From NCBI GenBank assembly GCA_006503475.1, contig RSEH01000029.1, positions 124,001 through 188,000 on the forward strand: DNA of 64,000 nt. The letters are read 5' to 3'. The position numbers were made by a program, and so were the translations under genes. Below are positions 1 through 10,172 of the stretch, in pieces. Below the pieces are notes generated by a model. It worked only from the letters and a program-made list of their open reading frames with translations. It was not told the origin of the DNA and searched no databases. The DNA comes from Stentor roeselii (lineage: Eukaryota; Ciliophora; Heterotrichea; Heterotrichida; Stentoridae). Position 1 is the stretch's first letter, and each line of letters starts with the position of its first letter.

Positions 1-171
1 TCGGCTATTTCGTTTGTGAATGAAAAGAATAGAAATTTGTTTAAGGATATTTACGCGATTTTATGTGAAAATGATCAGGAAATACCTGAATGGCTTGAAA
101 GATCTCATAGAAGTGACGTTAGTAGCTATCGGAGAGGAAGGAATAGAAGGTATTATAGGAACTATTATTAA
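1..171 (+). CDS. DEAD-box RNA helicase, DDX3/Ded1-like, C-terminal end (partial)
   Basis: The window opens inside a gene in frame 1; 56 codons remain before TAA at 169-171. The visible residues run AISFVNEKNRNLFKDIY, then EIPEWLE, then a short Arg/Ser/Tyr tail (RRGRNRRYYRNYY). The end of the second RecA domain in DDX3/Ded1/Vasa-type helicases has the same order: S-F-x-N-E-x-N, then K-D, then a Pro-Trp-Leu-Glu segment, then an RG/S-rich tail. Such helicases unwind RNA during translation initiation and mRNP remodelling. The catalytic motifs lie outside the window, so activity cannot be judged. Confidence 0.8.
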   Translation, partial: SAISFVNEKNRNLFKDIYAILCENDQEIPEWLERSHRSDVSSYRRGRNRRYYRNYY

Positions 172-1274
172 TTAGGATTAGTTGGAAATCCTGCATTTGG
201 GTAAAGATTTAGAAGAGAATTTATATTTTTATGTTTTGAGTAGATCTTTATTTCTAATTTTCTTACATGGATGGTTCCAGATTATAAGATAAGGGTCTTA
301 CTTAATTTTCAATTATATAGCCAATCAGCTTATAATTAAATGATTTAATATCATTCAATAATTTTCAATTGAACTTTTAGTATTTCCAGACTATCAACCG
401 CTTTTTAAAAATATCTCTCTAAATTTCTTTCTTGATTATTTGAGTATAAAGACTCACTCCCTCCAGTTTGTTTTCTCTTTTGTGTCTTTTTTAGTTACAG
501 TCTAATTAATTCAACCTAACTTGTCTTTTCAGTAAAAAGAATAATCTTCATTAGAAACTTAATATTTTTCAATATTTCTCTAACACGTATGAGGACCTTA
601 AATTAAAAACCTTTAACAATATCTTATCGATATTGATATAAATATTTTTGCCAAGATTTTTAAAACTTTTTCAGAGACCTTCCAATGAAACATTCAAGTA
701 ATATTTGCATTCAAATTATTAAATTTTTCTTAAAAGTCTCTTCAGTTTTTGCAATTTTTCTGAATCATATAATCATTTCTTAGTTATGCCTCAGTTTTTT
801 TCAAGTCTCTCCTTGATTGTATTAATTTATTTTATAAGTAAGAAATTTGTGAAAATTTTCTATCATAGCTGATGAAAGCCTTTTAGTAAACTTACTTCTT
901 AAATTTCTGTTGAAGGATTCTGTTAATAACAAAAATTCATATTCTATAAAATCTGATAGAAAGGGACCGGAATATCTTTGATGTCAATGAGGTCAGAGTT
1001 TTTATTTATCTTTACTAGTAAAGCTTCTAAGCTCATGTCTTTTATTAGGAACATTAAGTTGTCTGATAGATTAATTGTTTTAAGTCTTCGCTTTTTTATT
1101 TGGATTAGATTTCTTCATGTTTAATTTTCTATAGTGATGTGAGGCTTGGAGCAATGAGTTGAGTCGTGGATGATATGATTAGGACAGAAAAAAATCAGGA
1201 AATTGATAAGACATATAAACATACTTTTTTCTTTGCCTTCTTTTTCATAGCAATCCACTATTTACTTAAAATAA
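172..1274. other. AT-rich intergenic region, no gene seen
   Basis: About 1.1 kb between the helicase stop and the convergent F-box gene. It is strongly AT-rich with stops in all frames. I see no tRNA-like or repeat structure and no long coding frame. Confidence 0.6.
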
Positions 1275-2321
1275 TTATGAGTTTTCATCATTTATTCTTT
1301 TGATAACATTTTGAATCATCCCTTCTTTAGTAAAATCTTCTCTATCTCCATTCCTGATAAACTTTAAAACAGCTTCTAAAGCATTTTTATACTTACCTCC
1401 AAACCCTTTCACCAAATCATAAAAATTACAACAGTTCATCAACCCCAAGTCAAAATTTTCCACAATTCTAATAAATTCATGATGATCTCCAAAAATCCCA
1501 ACCAACTTCTCAATGATTTCAGTCCTATTTTCCCTTCTCACCCCTTCAACGATTTTTTGATAGTAAAAAAAATAATTCCCTTTCATGCACCCATCAAAAG
1601 TTTTCAATTTCGAAAACCTTTTGTCAAAATAAATCCCAAACTTAAACTCTGCCTTTCCTTTCGTTATTTTTTCAAACAGTTTTTGACATTTGCCGACTTT
1701 GCATTCACATTTTAAATAAAGACCCTTACATGTTTTACACAAATTTCTTTCAAGAAGTTCATTTCTCTTTAAATTTGAAGGTTTTGACTTGCAGAGCAGA
1801 CATCTTTCGAAGTTTTCTTGGATGTACTCGAGTCTTGGGTGTTTTGACTGAGGATTTGAATGAAAATCTCTGAAAAAAAGCGATTTCCATAGAGTTGCTT
1901 CCCAGGCAGCATGATAAAACGATTTACAGACGAACTCGCAGTAGTTTACGATGTCGTTTATTGGAAGGTATTCAAAAATATGTGAAAAAAGAAAGGATTG
2001 ACTTGTTTTTCTTGTTTTTATCACCTTTGAGGATTTGATTTTATAAGGAATTGTTTTATCTAAAGGAAAAAATTGATTGTTCCAGTTTGAAAGCCATGAT
2101 TCAAAGGTTTTTAAAAAGTCTTTTGAGAGGGATATGTCTAGATTGCTGCTTTTCAGATAGTAAAGCGCTGGAGGGTCGAAACAGTTCAGGTGGAAATAAC
2201 GGAAATGGTCGTATTTTTTGAAGGATATGCGAATTTCTTGCCTTGTTATCTGGTGATGACAGGTGAAACAACGAGTTTTACTTGTTTTGGGGATCGTGAC
2301 ATCGAACTTCCTTTTATACAT
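1275..2321 (-). CDS. F-box protein with N-terminal C2-HC zinc-binding motif
   Basis: 348 aa. Residues about 110-155 (FLFSHIFEYLPINDIVNYCE, then VCKSFYHAA and LWKSLFF) fit an F-box, the helical motif that docks substrate adaptors onto SKP1 in SCF ubiquitin ligases. The N-terminus has C18-x2-C21 and H44-x2-C47, the ligand spacing of a PARP-type zinc finger, around a basic aromatic stretch. A second Cys-rich patch (C174, C177 and a run of Cys near 193-213) may bind another metal. No leucine-rich or WD repeats follow, so the substrate-binding part is unknown. The ATG is preceded by AATAA, a common start context here. The F-box is fairly sure; the zinc-finger family is an inference. Confidence 0.65.
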   Translation of the reverse strand: MYKRKFDVTIPKTSKTRCFTCHHQITRQEIRISFKKYDHFRYFHLNCFDPPALYYLKSSNLDISLSKDFLKTFESWLSNWNNQFFPLDKTIPYKIKSSKVIKTRKTSQSFLFSHIFEYLPINDIVNYCEFVCKSFYHAAWEATLWKSLFFRDFHSNPQSKHPRLEYIQENFERCLLCKSKPSNLKRNELLERNLCKTCKGLYLKCECKVGKCQKLFEKITKGKAEFKFGIYFDKRFSKLKTFDGCMKGNYFFYYQKIVEGVRRENRTEIIEKLVGIFGDHHEFIRIVENFDLGLMNCCNFYDLVKGFGGKYKNALEAVLKFIRNGDREDFTKEGMIQNVIKRINDENS

Positions 2322-2366
2322 TTATTTTCCTAGTTAATCTGACTGGTTTTATGAATGATCTTAAAA

Positions 2367-4031
2367 TTATAAGCTTTCAGACTTGGAGTCGTTTTGTTTA
2401 TCATGACTTTCCTTGTTCTCAGTTTCCACCTTAAGATTTTCCTCATTCTTTTCACTAAGTTCCTCATTCTTTTCTCTAATTTCCTCATTATTTTCTCTAA
2501 TTTCCTCATTCTTTTCTCTAATCTCCTCATTCTTTTCTCTAATCTCCTCCGTCTTTTCCCTACCCTTTTCTTCCTTTTCCACATTCCCCTCACTTTCATC
2601 CTTTTCTCGACGATGTTGAACAATTCCATGATTTTCATGATCCAAATAATCACCCTTAAGACGCAATTCATGAATTCCCAGATTCTTCTCATCCATTATT
2701 TTTTTACCCATTTCAACATCCTTCTCCTGATGAGCTGAATTTTCATCCTCAACAAAATCTTTTTCCTCATCTTTCTTAAACTCACTATTTTCATTTTCAA
2801 TTTCATCATCAACATCTTCATCCTTCTTAATCAAAAAAGTTCCTTCAACACTGACAGGCCTATCAGCAGGTGGTCCACTAGGCCAGATTTCAAGATCTTC
2901 AAACATTTTAACAGCTTTTTTATCCTCTTCCTTGACGATCTGCTTTTTCGGAGGAGGTTTTCCAGCAAGTACATCTAAAACTACTTCATCACTTAAAAGT
3001 TTTCTAACTTTCTGCAAGTAAGTTTCGAACTTAGGGTCATTTAATGCAGAGTAATATTCAATAGCTCTTTGGTAAAGGTCGATAAGTTTATCCACATTTT
3101 CTTTATTCATATCATCTTGAATCGCGACTTCAAATTTGACGATGCCGTCCATGATTTCTTGAATTTTTATCTTTTTCAAGGCCTGGGCAGTGACTTCATC
3201 TTCACTAATCGACGGCTGGGGTCGAAGATTTTTTCTATCAAAAGTAATTCCAAGTCTTTCACTATTATTCAGCAAGAGTCTAATAAACTCTTCAGCTTCA
3301 TTAATCCTGAACTGTTGAGCCAAAGCACTAACACCTTCAGGTATTCTCCATTCAAAAGTAAGTTTTTTATGGTCAGACTTCGCAACTTTCACCGTCAAAA
3401 GACTGAAAAGACTTGCATAGCTAACAAGATGTGCGAGGTCCGGATAAGAACTATTTGTTTCAAGTTGCAAAATCATTGAATGAGTCACAACCAAAGCTCG
3501 ATCACGGAAGAACTTCGGATTTTGAGGGTCGATTTCTTGACAACTGAAAAGTTTCATGTTTTCCTTGGAGTCCCAGGTCTTTAAACTCATGCAGTGGCCT
3601 AAGTGAAACCTTCCAACTGCCGCATTTGAATGACTTTCATTTAGAAACTGGGGAAATGCATTTGCGATCTCAACTATTGGAATGTCTTCGGACCAGGACC
3701 TTTTTATTATGTTGGTCAATAAGTTTCTACCGTCGGCAAGGGAAGGAAAGCCTGTGACGGAAGAAAGAAGGACTTTAGGAGCTTGGAAGGGAAATTTGCC
3801 TTCGATGTGGATTTCTAGCTTTACTGGGTCGACTGATATGCTTTTGAATAGCTTTTTCTTGTAGTCCAGTAGAACGATTTTTCCGAAATTTGAGTCTTTT
3901 ACTACTTTGCTTATTCCTCGCTTTAGCTTGTCTAGAAGCTTTAACTCTTTTTAGTTGTTACCTTTCGCGATTCGCTTTGAAAGCATCTCGTCCGTGTAGG
4001 AGTCTACTGTCAACATTTGAGTATTATCCAT
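2367..4031 (-). CDS. UBC/RWD-like plus PH-like protein with acidic heptad-repeat tail (one 15-nt intron)
   Basis: Spliced length 549 aa. The frame is open from ATG at 4031 only if the 15-nt intron 3947-3961 is removed, since unspliced sequence hits TAA. Residues about 25-120 (KLEIHIEGKFPFQAPKVLL, then FPSLADGRNLL, then W) follow the strand order of E2/UBC-like folds, but I see no catalytic Cys context. Residues about 140-245 look like a PH-like beta barrel. The last 130 residues are Lys/Glu-rich and include six 7-residue repeats of the EEIREKN type encoded by a 21-nt tandem repeat. The stop is about 45 nt upstream of the F-box gene. The domain names are inferences from pattern only and the function is unknown. 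Confidence 0.6.
2441..2566 (-). repeat. Six-copy 21-nt tandem repeat inside a CDS (heptad repeat)
   Basis: On the plus strand, units of the type cctcattcttttctctaattt start at 2441, 2462, 2483, 2504, 2525 and 2546, with the outer units more diverged. On the coding strand they give heptads close to EEIREKN, which fits a short charged helix. Three middle units are nearly identical, suggesting recent slippage or unequal exchange. Confidence 0.85.
3947..3961 (-). other. 15-nt intron
   Basis: On the minus strand the sequence reads gtaacaactaaaaag. It starts GT, ends AG, has A at position 10 and contains the in-frame TAA that would otherwise stop the gene. Removing it joins GCG AAA G to AG TTA AAG and keeps frame. 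Confidence 0.85.
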
Positions 4032-4056
4032 AAATTTAGAGAGGAGGATTAGCGGC

Positions 4057-4419
4057 TTAAGTTAACTCTTCTACTTCCCAGGAATCTGCGTGGTCTACGT
4101 CCATTTCGAAACGGGTTGAAGGGCTTTCGGGGACTGGGGGGAATGAGGCCGGGCCTAGTCGTTTGGGTGGGATGTATGATGGCTGCATTTCTTTGAATAA
4201 ATCATCATCTTCTGCATGAGTGCTCGAAGATTTATCTGTTTTTACTTCTTTCCCAGATACCTCAGCATAATTGTTCAAAGATTTATCTGATTTAACTTCT
4301 TGAACAGATAGAGTTGACATCGGAATAGCCTCAGGTGTAGAAATATTAGAACGATCCCCAGCATCGACCTGTCCAGTTTCAGAAAGGAAAAATTTACGAA
4401 ACAATGAAAAGCAGTACAT
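4057..4419 (-). CDS. Small hypothetical protein with a duplicated EVKxDKS motif
   Basis: 120 aa, not recognised. The N-terminus is MYCFSLFRKFFL, short, hydrophobic and basic, and could touch a membrane. Two near-copies, EVKSDKS (41-47) and EVKTDKS (58-64), are 17 residues apart, each followed by a short run ending in Ala-Glu. The C-terminal half is acidic and Pro-rich. It ends 25 nt before the start of the UBC/PH-like gene on the same strand. The codon pattern and tight spacing support a real gene. Confidence 0.55.
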   Translation of the reverse strand: MYCFSLFRKFFLSETGQVDAGDRSNISTPEAIPMSTLSVQEVKSDKSLNNYAEVSGKEVKTDKSSSTHAEDDDLFKEMQPSYIPPKRLGPASFPPVPESPSTRFEMDVDHADSWEVEELT

Positions 4420-4516
4420 AATTATCTAATCACTCTGACCGATACTTCTAAAATAATAAAAAATAAATAATCCAAACAAAAATTCTTTTCAACTCAAAAA
4501 AATCATCCAACATCGA

Positions 4517-5797
4517 TTATTTAAACTGATATTCAAAAGAAGCATCAAAAAATGAATTAGGATGAATTCCAACTTTTTGAGTATGCATCGACTTGGACCC
4601 GGGTCTTAAATCTTCAAACAATTTCACACAAGCAAGTTGAGGTTCAACTTCACATCTTTCCAAAATCCAATTTTTCGTCTCCGGCCTAACACCCTGATAA
4701 CTTCCAATAAGACTTACCAATTCCGATTTCTCAGCATGTCTGAAAGGACATCCATGATGTTCTCCAAAGGCAGGTTTCGCCATTTTCGTGATTTTCGTGC
4801 AGCTCCAAGGAGTATAATCAGCCATTTTCCCAGCTCTTCCATAAGAATGCTCAATATTGTACTTATACCCTTTGTTAAACTTCTCAACAGTCATTTTTTC
4901 AGTGAACTTTTTCCTCCAAAACTCAAGAGACTCTTCCAAGCTCAGTCCTATTCCCTTCACAAAAAGTCCAAGTTGAAGTCTTCCAAAGTGCTTCAAATGA
5001 CTTTCGTTTGAAAGCTTTAAGTAAAGTTTTTTCATGCAAGGCGGAAAATGATTTTCTGCCAATTGAGACAAGTTTTGAAGATTCACTCCTCTTTCTTTTC
5101 CTGGCTTTATTTTGTACCCGTAGTCGAAGTCTGGGTCTTTTAAAGTTTTGAAAAGTCGGAGAAGTCTTTCGTCTGTTATTTCGACTTTTTGAGCTTCGTC
5201 TAAAGCTAGCATGAGACCTGAACGAAAAATGTCACAAGCGACGGCTTTTAAGTCTTCTTGGGTCACGTATATCTTGCCTTTTAAGGGAAAATAACCTTTT
5301 CCTAGTAGAGAGGCTCCGAGTGATAATGGGACCTCGAAGAAGCCCGGGGAGGATGACTTGTGATTTGCGAGGTTAGAGTCGTGTGACTCGTGGAATTCTT
5401 GGATTTGAGGAAGACTTGCAACTTTTTTGAGGTTTAACGTGTTGGTTATCCAGGTATCGAAGTTTAAGTATTGACCACATCGCCATCTGAAAAGAGCTAC
5501 TTCGGAATTTATCCAGGATTTTGACTCTTCTTGTGATCTGCACACTGCTAGCTTTAAGATAAAATGAGAAATGTTATCAATTTCGATTGAAGATTCATTA
5601 TCCAGAAGGATTCCCGCTCTTCGAAGTTCATTCATTATCTGCATATCAGTATCTGAATCTTTTTTATTTGAAAAGACAGGCTTAATCTCAATAATCTTCA
5701 AAGCCTTCAATCGTTCTTTACTAAATTTTTCAAGATCTTGAAGATCAACCTCTTTCTTAGGGTCAATATAAAACAACTCTAGCCTCTTTATGCTCAT
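4517..5797 (-). CDS. PRIM2: DNA primase large subunit
   Basis: 426 aa, close to the usual length minus some N-terminal sequence (human p58 is 509). The C-terminal iron-sulfur domain is clear: FPPCMKKL (C254), then GRLQLGLFVKGIGLSLEESL, then FNKGYKYNIEHSYGRAGK, then DYTPWSCTKI (C333), HHGCPFRH (C350) and PQLACVKLFE (C390). These four Cys match the 4Fe-4S ligands of eukaryotic PriL. The protein forms the primase heterodimer with PRIM1 within DNA polymerase alpha and helps start and hand over the RNA-DNA primer. The N-terminus lacks part of the human extension but begins cleanly at an AATAAATG context. All four cluster ligands are present, so the subunit should work. Confidence 0.93.
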   Translation of the reverse strand: MSIKRLELFYIDPKKEVDLQDLEKFSKERLKALKIIEIKPVFSNKKDSDTDMQIMNELRRAGILLDNESSIEIDNISHFILKLAVCRSQEESKSWINSEVALFRWRCGQYLNFDTWITNTLNLKKVASLPQIQEFHESHDSNLANHKSSSPGFFEVPLSLGASLLGKGYFPLKGKIYVTQEDLKAVACDIFRSGLMLALDEAQKVEITDERLLRLFKTLKDPDFDYGYKIKPGKERGVNLQNLSQLAENHFPPCMKKLYLKLSNESHLKHFGRLQLGLFVKGIGLSLEESLEFWRKKFTEKMTVEKFNKGYKYNIEHSYGRAGKMADYTPWSCTKITKMAKPAFGEHHGCPFRHAEKSELVSLIGSYQGVRPETKNWILERCEVEPQLACVKLFEDLRPGSKSMHTQKVGIHPNSFFDASFEYQFK

Positions 5798-6035
5798 TTA
5801 TTGGCGCCATGAAAACCAACTAAAAAAAGAGCTGATAATAAATATAAAATCTTCTCTTCAAAACAAAAACAATAATAATCTATCAACATGATTAAACTAA
5901 ACCCACTATCTCCAAATCCCAAAAACCATCATTCCAAATCCATAATTCCTCCAAAAATTTCCCAACAAGACCTCAACTCCCTCCACGTCCTTACCTCAAT
6001 TCTTAAACCACTCCTAAACATTCTCCACTCCAATA
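5798..6035. promoter_or_regulatory. Divergent leader between primase and NEK kinase genes
   Basis: 238 bp between divergent start codons. The half next to the kinase is C-rich and G-poor on the plus strand: 5881-6000 has 43 C and 3 G by my count. The half next to PRIM2 is AT-rich. The short open frame beginning at 5888 looks like a by-product of this composition. The promoter role is inferred from position only. Confidence 0.45.
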
Positions 6036-7280
6036 ATGGAAAGATTCCGAAAACTAAAAAGTCTCGGCCGAGGCCAAGCCGGTGAAGTATGGCTCGTCGA
6101 AAGAGAAGACGCGTCCTTAGCAGCCTTAAAGCAAATCTACATCGATTCCGACGAATCACTAAACCAAGAAGTATCCCTTTTACAACGTTTATCTCACCCG
6201 TGCATAATCCAATACCAGGAAAGTTTTAAAAGTGGAAGCTACCTTTACATAATCACTGACTTCGCAGAAGGAGGAGACCTGGGATCCCGAATTCGTTCAG
6301 CGAAAAATAAAGGAAACAAGTTTTCAGAGTCGCAGATCTGGAAGTGGTTCGGGCAGATTAGTGCAGCATTGGCTTATATCCATTCACATAAAATCATTCA
6401 TAGGGACCTGAAAACTCAGAATATTTTTCTTAGTAAAGCTGGAGATATTAAAATAGGCGACTTTGGTATCAGCAGAATTTTAAGTCATAGTGCGGAAATG
6501 GCTTGTAGTAGTGTGGGGACACCTTATTATATTGCTCCTGAAGTCTGCAAAGGACAGCCTTATGACTTTAAAGCTGATGTTTGGAGCTTTGGGTGTATTA
6601 TGTATGAGCTTTGTGCTCTCAGACGACCCTTCGAAGGTGACAACATCGCAAATGTTTTAAAAGGAATTCTAGAGAACCAGCCTCAACCAATTGAAGGAAT
6701 AGCTGAAGGCCTATCAAGTATAATCTTCGAAATGTTAAGAAAGGACGCGAATTCGCGTCCCAGTGTCTCTGACCTGTTAACAGTCGCAGAAAAAAGAGAA
6801 TCACGAGGAAGAAAAAGCTATTTAAAAGAGATATCAATAAGAATCCCAACGCCCACCAACGCCCCTGGCCAATTGACCCCTGCTCCTTTCAACACCCCTT
6901 CAGAAAAACCTCCCTTAACAGGAACCTTCAGTCAAAGAGAAAAAGTTTTTAACTTTAATGAAAGTTTGCTTAAACAATGCCCAAATTCACCAATTCGCCC
7001 TATGCTCATCGGAGACTTTTTAAAGAAAAAGTTCGGAGAAGAGGCTTTTGAAAGATTAAGAAGGTTTATTGTTAACAGCAAAGACCCTGCAAAGGTTCTT
7101 AAGGAAGAACCTTGGATCTTTTCTAGTATTTGTGGAGAAGATTCTTTGAGTTTCATTGATGTTGCTATTTCTTGTGGAGTTTTTGGAAATCGTGAAAAAA
7201 CTGAGGTTAATAAAAGTTGTATTGGGAGGTTTCAAAGGAATCGACCTTTTCCTGTGTTGGCGAGACATGCAAGCCAGTAA
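6036..7280 (+). CDS. NEK-family serine/threonine kinase
   Basis: 414 aa. Kinase domain about 4-260. The glycine loop GRGQAGEVWLV starts at 11, the ATP-binding Lys is K32, the helix-C Glu is near E45, the catalytic loop is HRDLKTQN (122-129), DFG is 142-144 and the activation segment ends GTPYYIAPE. Bulky residues near the gatekeeper and the PYYIAPE segment fit NEK kinases, which control centrosomes and cilia. After the kinase comes a Pro/Thr-rich linker and a helical tail (about 320-400) seen in many ciliate NEK-like kinases but not named here. All catalytic residues are present. A perfect 18-nt GC-rich palindrome lies in the C-lobe at 6743-6760. Confidence 0.88.
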   Translation: MERFRKLKSLGRGQAGEVWLVEREDASLAALKQIYIDSDESLNQEVSLLQRLSHPCIIQYQESFKSGSYLYIITDFAEGGDLGSRIRSAKNKGNKFSESQIWKWFGQISAALAYIHSHKIIHRDLKTQNIFLSKAGDIKIGDFGISRILSHSAEMACSSVGTPYYIAPEVCKGQPYDFKADVWSFGCIMYELCALRRPFEGDNIANVLKGILENQPQPIEGIAEGLSSIIFEMLRKDANSRPSVSDLLTVAEKRESRGRKSYLKEISIRIPTPTNAPGQLTPAPFNTPSEKPPLTGTFSQREKVFNFNESLLKQCPNSPIRPMLIGDFLKKKFGEEAFERLRRFIVNSKDPAKVLKEEPWIFSSICGEDSLSFIDVAISCGVFGNREKTEVNKSCIGRFQRNRPFPVLARHASQ

Positions 7281-7436
7281 TAATAATGAAATTTTTTAAT
7301 GAATTATTTTGTTATCTTTAATTAAATGAAGAAAAGTTAGAGAAAATAATTCATAATTAAAAGACGTTAATCTTAAATATTATCAACACCCTTCAAAAAC
7401 CTCAATTCTTTAAAAGTGATTAAATTCTTCTAATAT

Positions 7437-8762
7437 ATGGAAAAACCAACATCCCAAACTCGCATTCCTCCTGAATGGCTGGGCCAAGAAAAGTACTCAA
7501 CAAAGACAGAGATGATAAAAGCTCGTAAGTCCCAAAGCATCCCTGACATTTCCTTCGATCTCGACGGCGACGGAGTCGTCGGAGGTCATGACCTGGTAGT
7601 CTCATCACGTTTCGACCACGACAAAGACGGTAAACTGAACCAGTCCGAACGAGAAGAAGCCTTAAAAGCTTTATCTGAAGGATATTCCAGTCAATACATC
7701 TGGGGCTGTGAAAGTTCTGGACTTAACCGTTCCTTCCGTCTGGTCCAAAAGCGAGGAAAAGTGATCGACAACGAAGAATTCAATTCAATTCAAGAAACTT
7801 ACCCTATTCCACCTTCTGAATCTCAGAACAAACAGACCAGGTCCACTTTAAACCATCTCCGAAGAGAAAAAGATAAACAAGAAGCGAAAAAAAATGAGGA
7901 AAGGATGAAAACTGTTACTTCTAAAACTTTGCCTATTGATAGTTTCTTGAGTAAAGATCGGTTTATTGAAAATCCTGCTTATTCTTCAATTAGTCAGAAA
8001 AAGGAAAATGAAAAAAAAATGTTTAGGGTGCAGGCAGGTCTCACGCAGGTCTCGGAAGATGTGATTTCTTCTGGAAGTGTCAGGTTTAGCTATGAAAATC
8101 AACCAAAACATCTGAGTCTTACTGAAATGAGAGTTAAACAAAGAGAAAATCTGATTAATCAACTTAACTCTTCTGCGGATTATTCTCATCTTACTTTTTA
8201 TAGTAAAGTTGAAAAGGAAAAAAGTTATGTCTCACCTCCTGGAAAGATCTTGAGAGATGTTCTGGGGGAAAGAAGGGATAAGGATATTCAACATTTGGAA
8301 AAAACTTTTACACATCATGTTCAAGGGATTCATGGAAAGGAACTTCCGAAGTTTGAGAATAATTTGGAGAGTTTTAAGGACTTATCACCATATGTCTCAA
8401 ACAATCAATTTTACAACCCATTCGAAAATCTGCATCACCTGAAACTCACTCCAAAACTCGAAGAAATTACTATAAAACCTACCCAAGCACCTTATGAATA
8501 CATTGAAACTATTCAAAAAAATCGAATAAGTTCCAAGTTTACTGATTACTACTCACAGTTCATGCCTCATGGAGGCAGAAGTCAAGAAATTTATAAGGAA
8601 AGAATGAAACTCGCTAAGATTCATCAAGCTGAGAAAAAACAATTCAGGTTTTTTGCTATTAATGAACTAACTCCACCGATAACTCAGAGGCTTATGCTTA
8701 AATCAAGTAGTCCGCACTCGAAATATAAAAGCATTACATCTACAGGCTTTAATTTTAAATGA
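7437..8762 (+). CDS. EF-hand pair protein, probably ciliary or cortical
   Basis: 441 aa. One EF-hand pair near the N-terminus: loop 1 DLDGDGVVGGHD (41-52) and loop 2 DHDKDGKLNQSE (60-71). Loop 2 has the full Asp/Asp/Asp/Glu ligand set; loop 1 ends in Asp rather than Glu. The rest is polar, basic and low in hydrophobics, with repeated short Ser/Lys segments, and no other domain is recognised. Calcium binding is likely. A ciliary or cortical role is only a guess from the many such proteins in ciliates. It ends with TGA, which supports the standard code. Confidence 0.7.
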   Translation: MEKPTSQTRIPPEWLGQEKYSTKTEMIKARKSQSIPDISFDLDGDGVVGGHDLVVSSRFDHDKDGKLNQSEREEALKALSEGYSSQYIWGCESSGLNRSFRLVQKRGKVIDNEEFNSIQETYPIPPSESQNKQTRSTLNHLRREKDKQEAKKNEERMKTVTSKTLPIDSFLSKDRFIENPAYSSISQKKENEKKMFRVQAGLTQVSEDVISSGSVRFSYENQPKHLSLTEMRVKQRENLINQLNSSADYSHLTFYSKVEKEKSYVSPPGKILRDVLGERRDKDIQHLEKTFTHHVQGIHGKELPKFENNLESFKDLSPYVSNNQFYNPFENLHHLKLTPKLEEITIKPTQAPYEYIETIQKNRISSKFTDYYSQFMPHGGRSQEIYKERMKLAKIHQAEKKQFRFFAINELTPPITQRLMLKSSSPHSKYKSITSTGFNFK

Positions 8763-10172
8763 TAATAGTTTTAAAATTTTGAGATGTGAAATTTTAGGTT
8801 TAATTTTTATGTGACTATGTTTATTATATTTCAATCAATAATTTTAGTAGTTGATTTAATTTCTCTAGATTAGGGATAATAATTTGTGTTTACTTTCAAA
8901 CAAGTATTTTATCAGATATTTTTAAGTTATCAATGTTTTTTTGAGTTAATGAAATAATTTACTAAAATATTATACATCTTAATCTTGGAAACATATTTTT
9001 ATCAGAAATTACTAAAATTGCCTTATATAAATATACTTCATTTAATAAAACCAGATTAATTTGACCTACTTATCTTAAATTTTTCACATATTCTTCTATG
9101 ATATACAAGAATTTTTTAATATCAAGAAATTTTGATATATGTTGCTATAAAAATTTATTTAATAATTGGTATCAAGCCTCTTGTCTATAAGATTAAATAT
9201 TTTTATCAGTATCCACAATTAGAGTAACACTGGTTAACTTTGAATAGTGAAATTATCTGAATTTATAAAATCTTTCAAATAATAAATATGTGAACTTATC
9301 ACCAGAAAAATTACTGGTAAATTGGGCTAGTTAATCAAATTTTAATGAATATTGCGGAAATAATTATACTCAAAATCTTCTGATCTTTGAGAATGAGCTG
9401 AATTATTTATAGACCTATTGAACTTCAAACTAATATAATGTAATCTTTACCCATAGTTTGCATTGATTTCTTAAGTTCGAAGACAATAGAGTGATTTATA
9501 GATTTATTACCCTGTTCATAATTCTCTAAATAATCCTCCAACTGATGAATTAAAGCTTAATCTTTCACATAAAATGAATGATTGTTAATGAATTTTGTAT
9601 ATTATACCAAAGTTATTATCGAATAAAAACATGATTTAAAAAAGGAAATTTTCTGATCATTATGCTTGATTGAGGGAAAGGCAATGAAATGATATCTAAA
9701 TTTCAATAATCTACTCCTAAATTTTGCTTTATGTACCAAGGAATGCTCAGGTGTAAATAGTATCGATTAGAGCAATCTATAGTCATTTGCTAACTTTATC
9801 GATTAGTTTTCACTTTTATTCAATCAGGATTGTTCTTCTTTCACCTTCTATAAGTAATTGAGTTTATTGATGTTACTGTAAAGTTAAGTAGATAATTAAA
9901 CTAAGATTAATGAATTTTAATATTGATCTAAAAACATAAAATGCAATCATTCAACTTATTAATACCACATTATAAATCCAAAAAAAAAATAACCCTTAAA
10001 AATTTAATAATCAAAAACCCATAAATCCCATAAAACATGATAATTTCCAACATATCATCCAAAAACTCTAAGACACTCAAAAACCATGAATACACGAAAC
10101 ATAAAAATAATCCTCTAAAATCCAATTCTCACTCATCATCCATTGCCAAATCAATCCCAAATATAAATCTCA
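8763..10172. other. AT-rich intergenic region
   Basis: About 1.4 kb, very AT-rich, with stops in all frames. The last 200 nt before the next gene become A/C-rich on the plus strand, as in other leaders here. A short open frame from 10037 is in a different frame from the following gene and looks like a composition artefact. Confidence 0.55.

Noticed and set aside
2330-2738. Other-frame open stretches over the heptad repeat
   Set aside because: The 21-nt repeat keeps several frames open at once. The frame with the spliced upstream exon and a normal start is the gene.
5888-6085. Open frame on the plus strand before the NEK start
   Set aside because: It lies in the C-rich leader and is out of frame with the kinase; its Pro/Lys/Asn content follows from the base composition.
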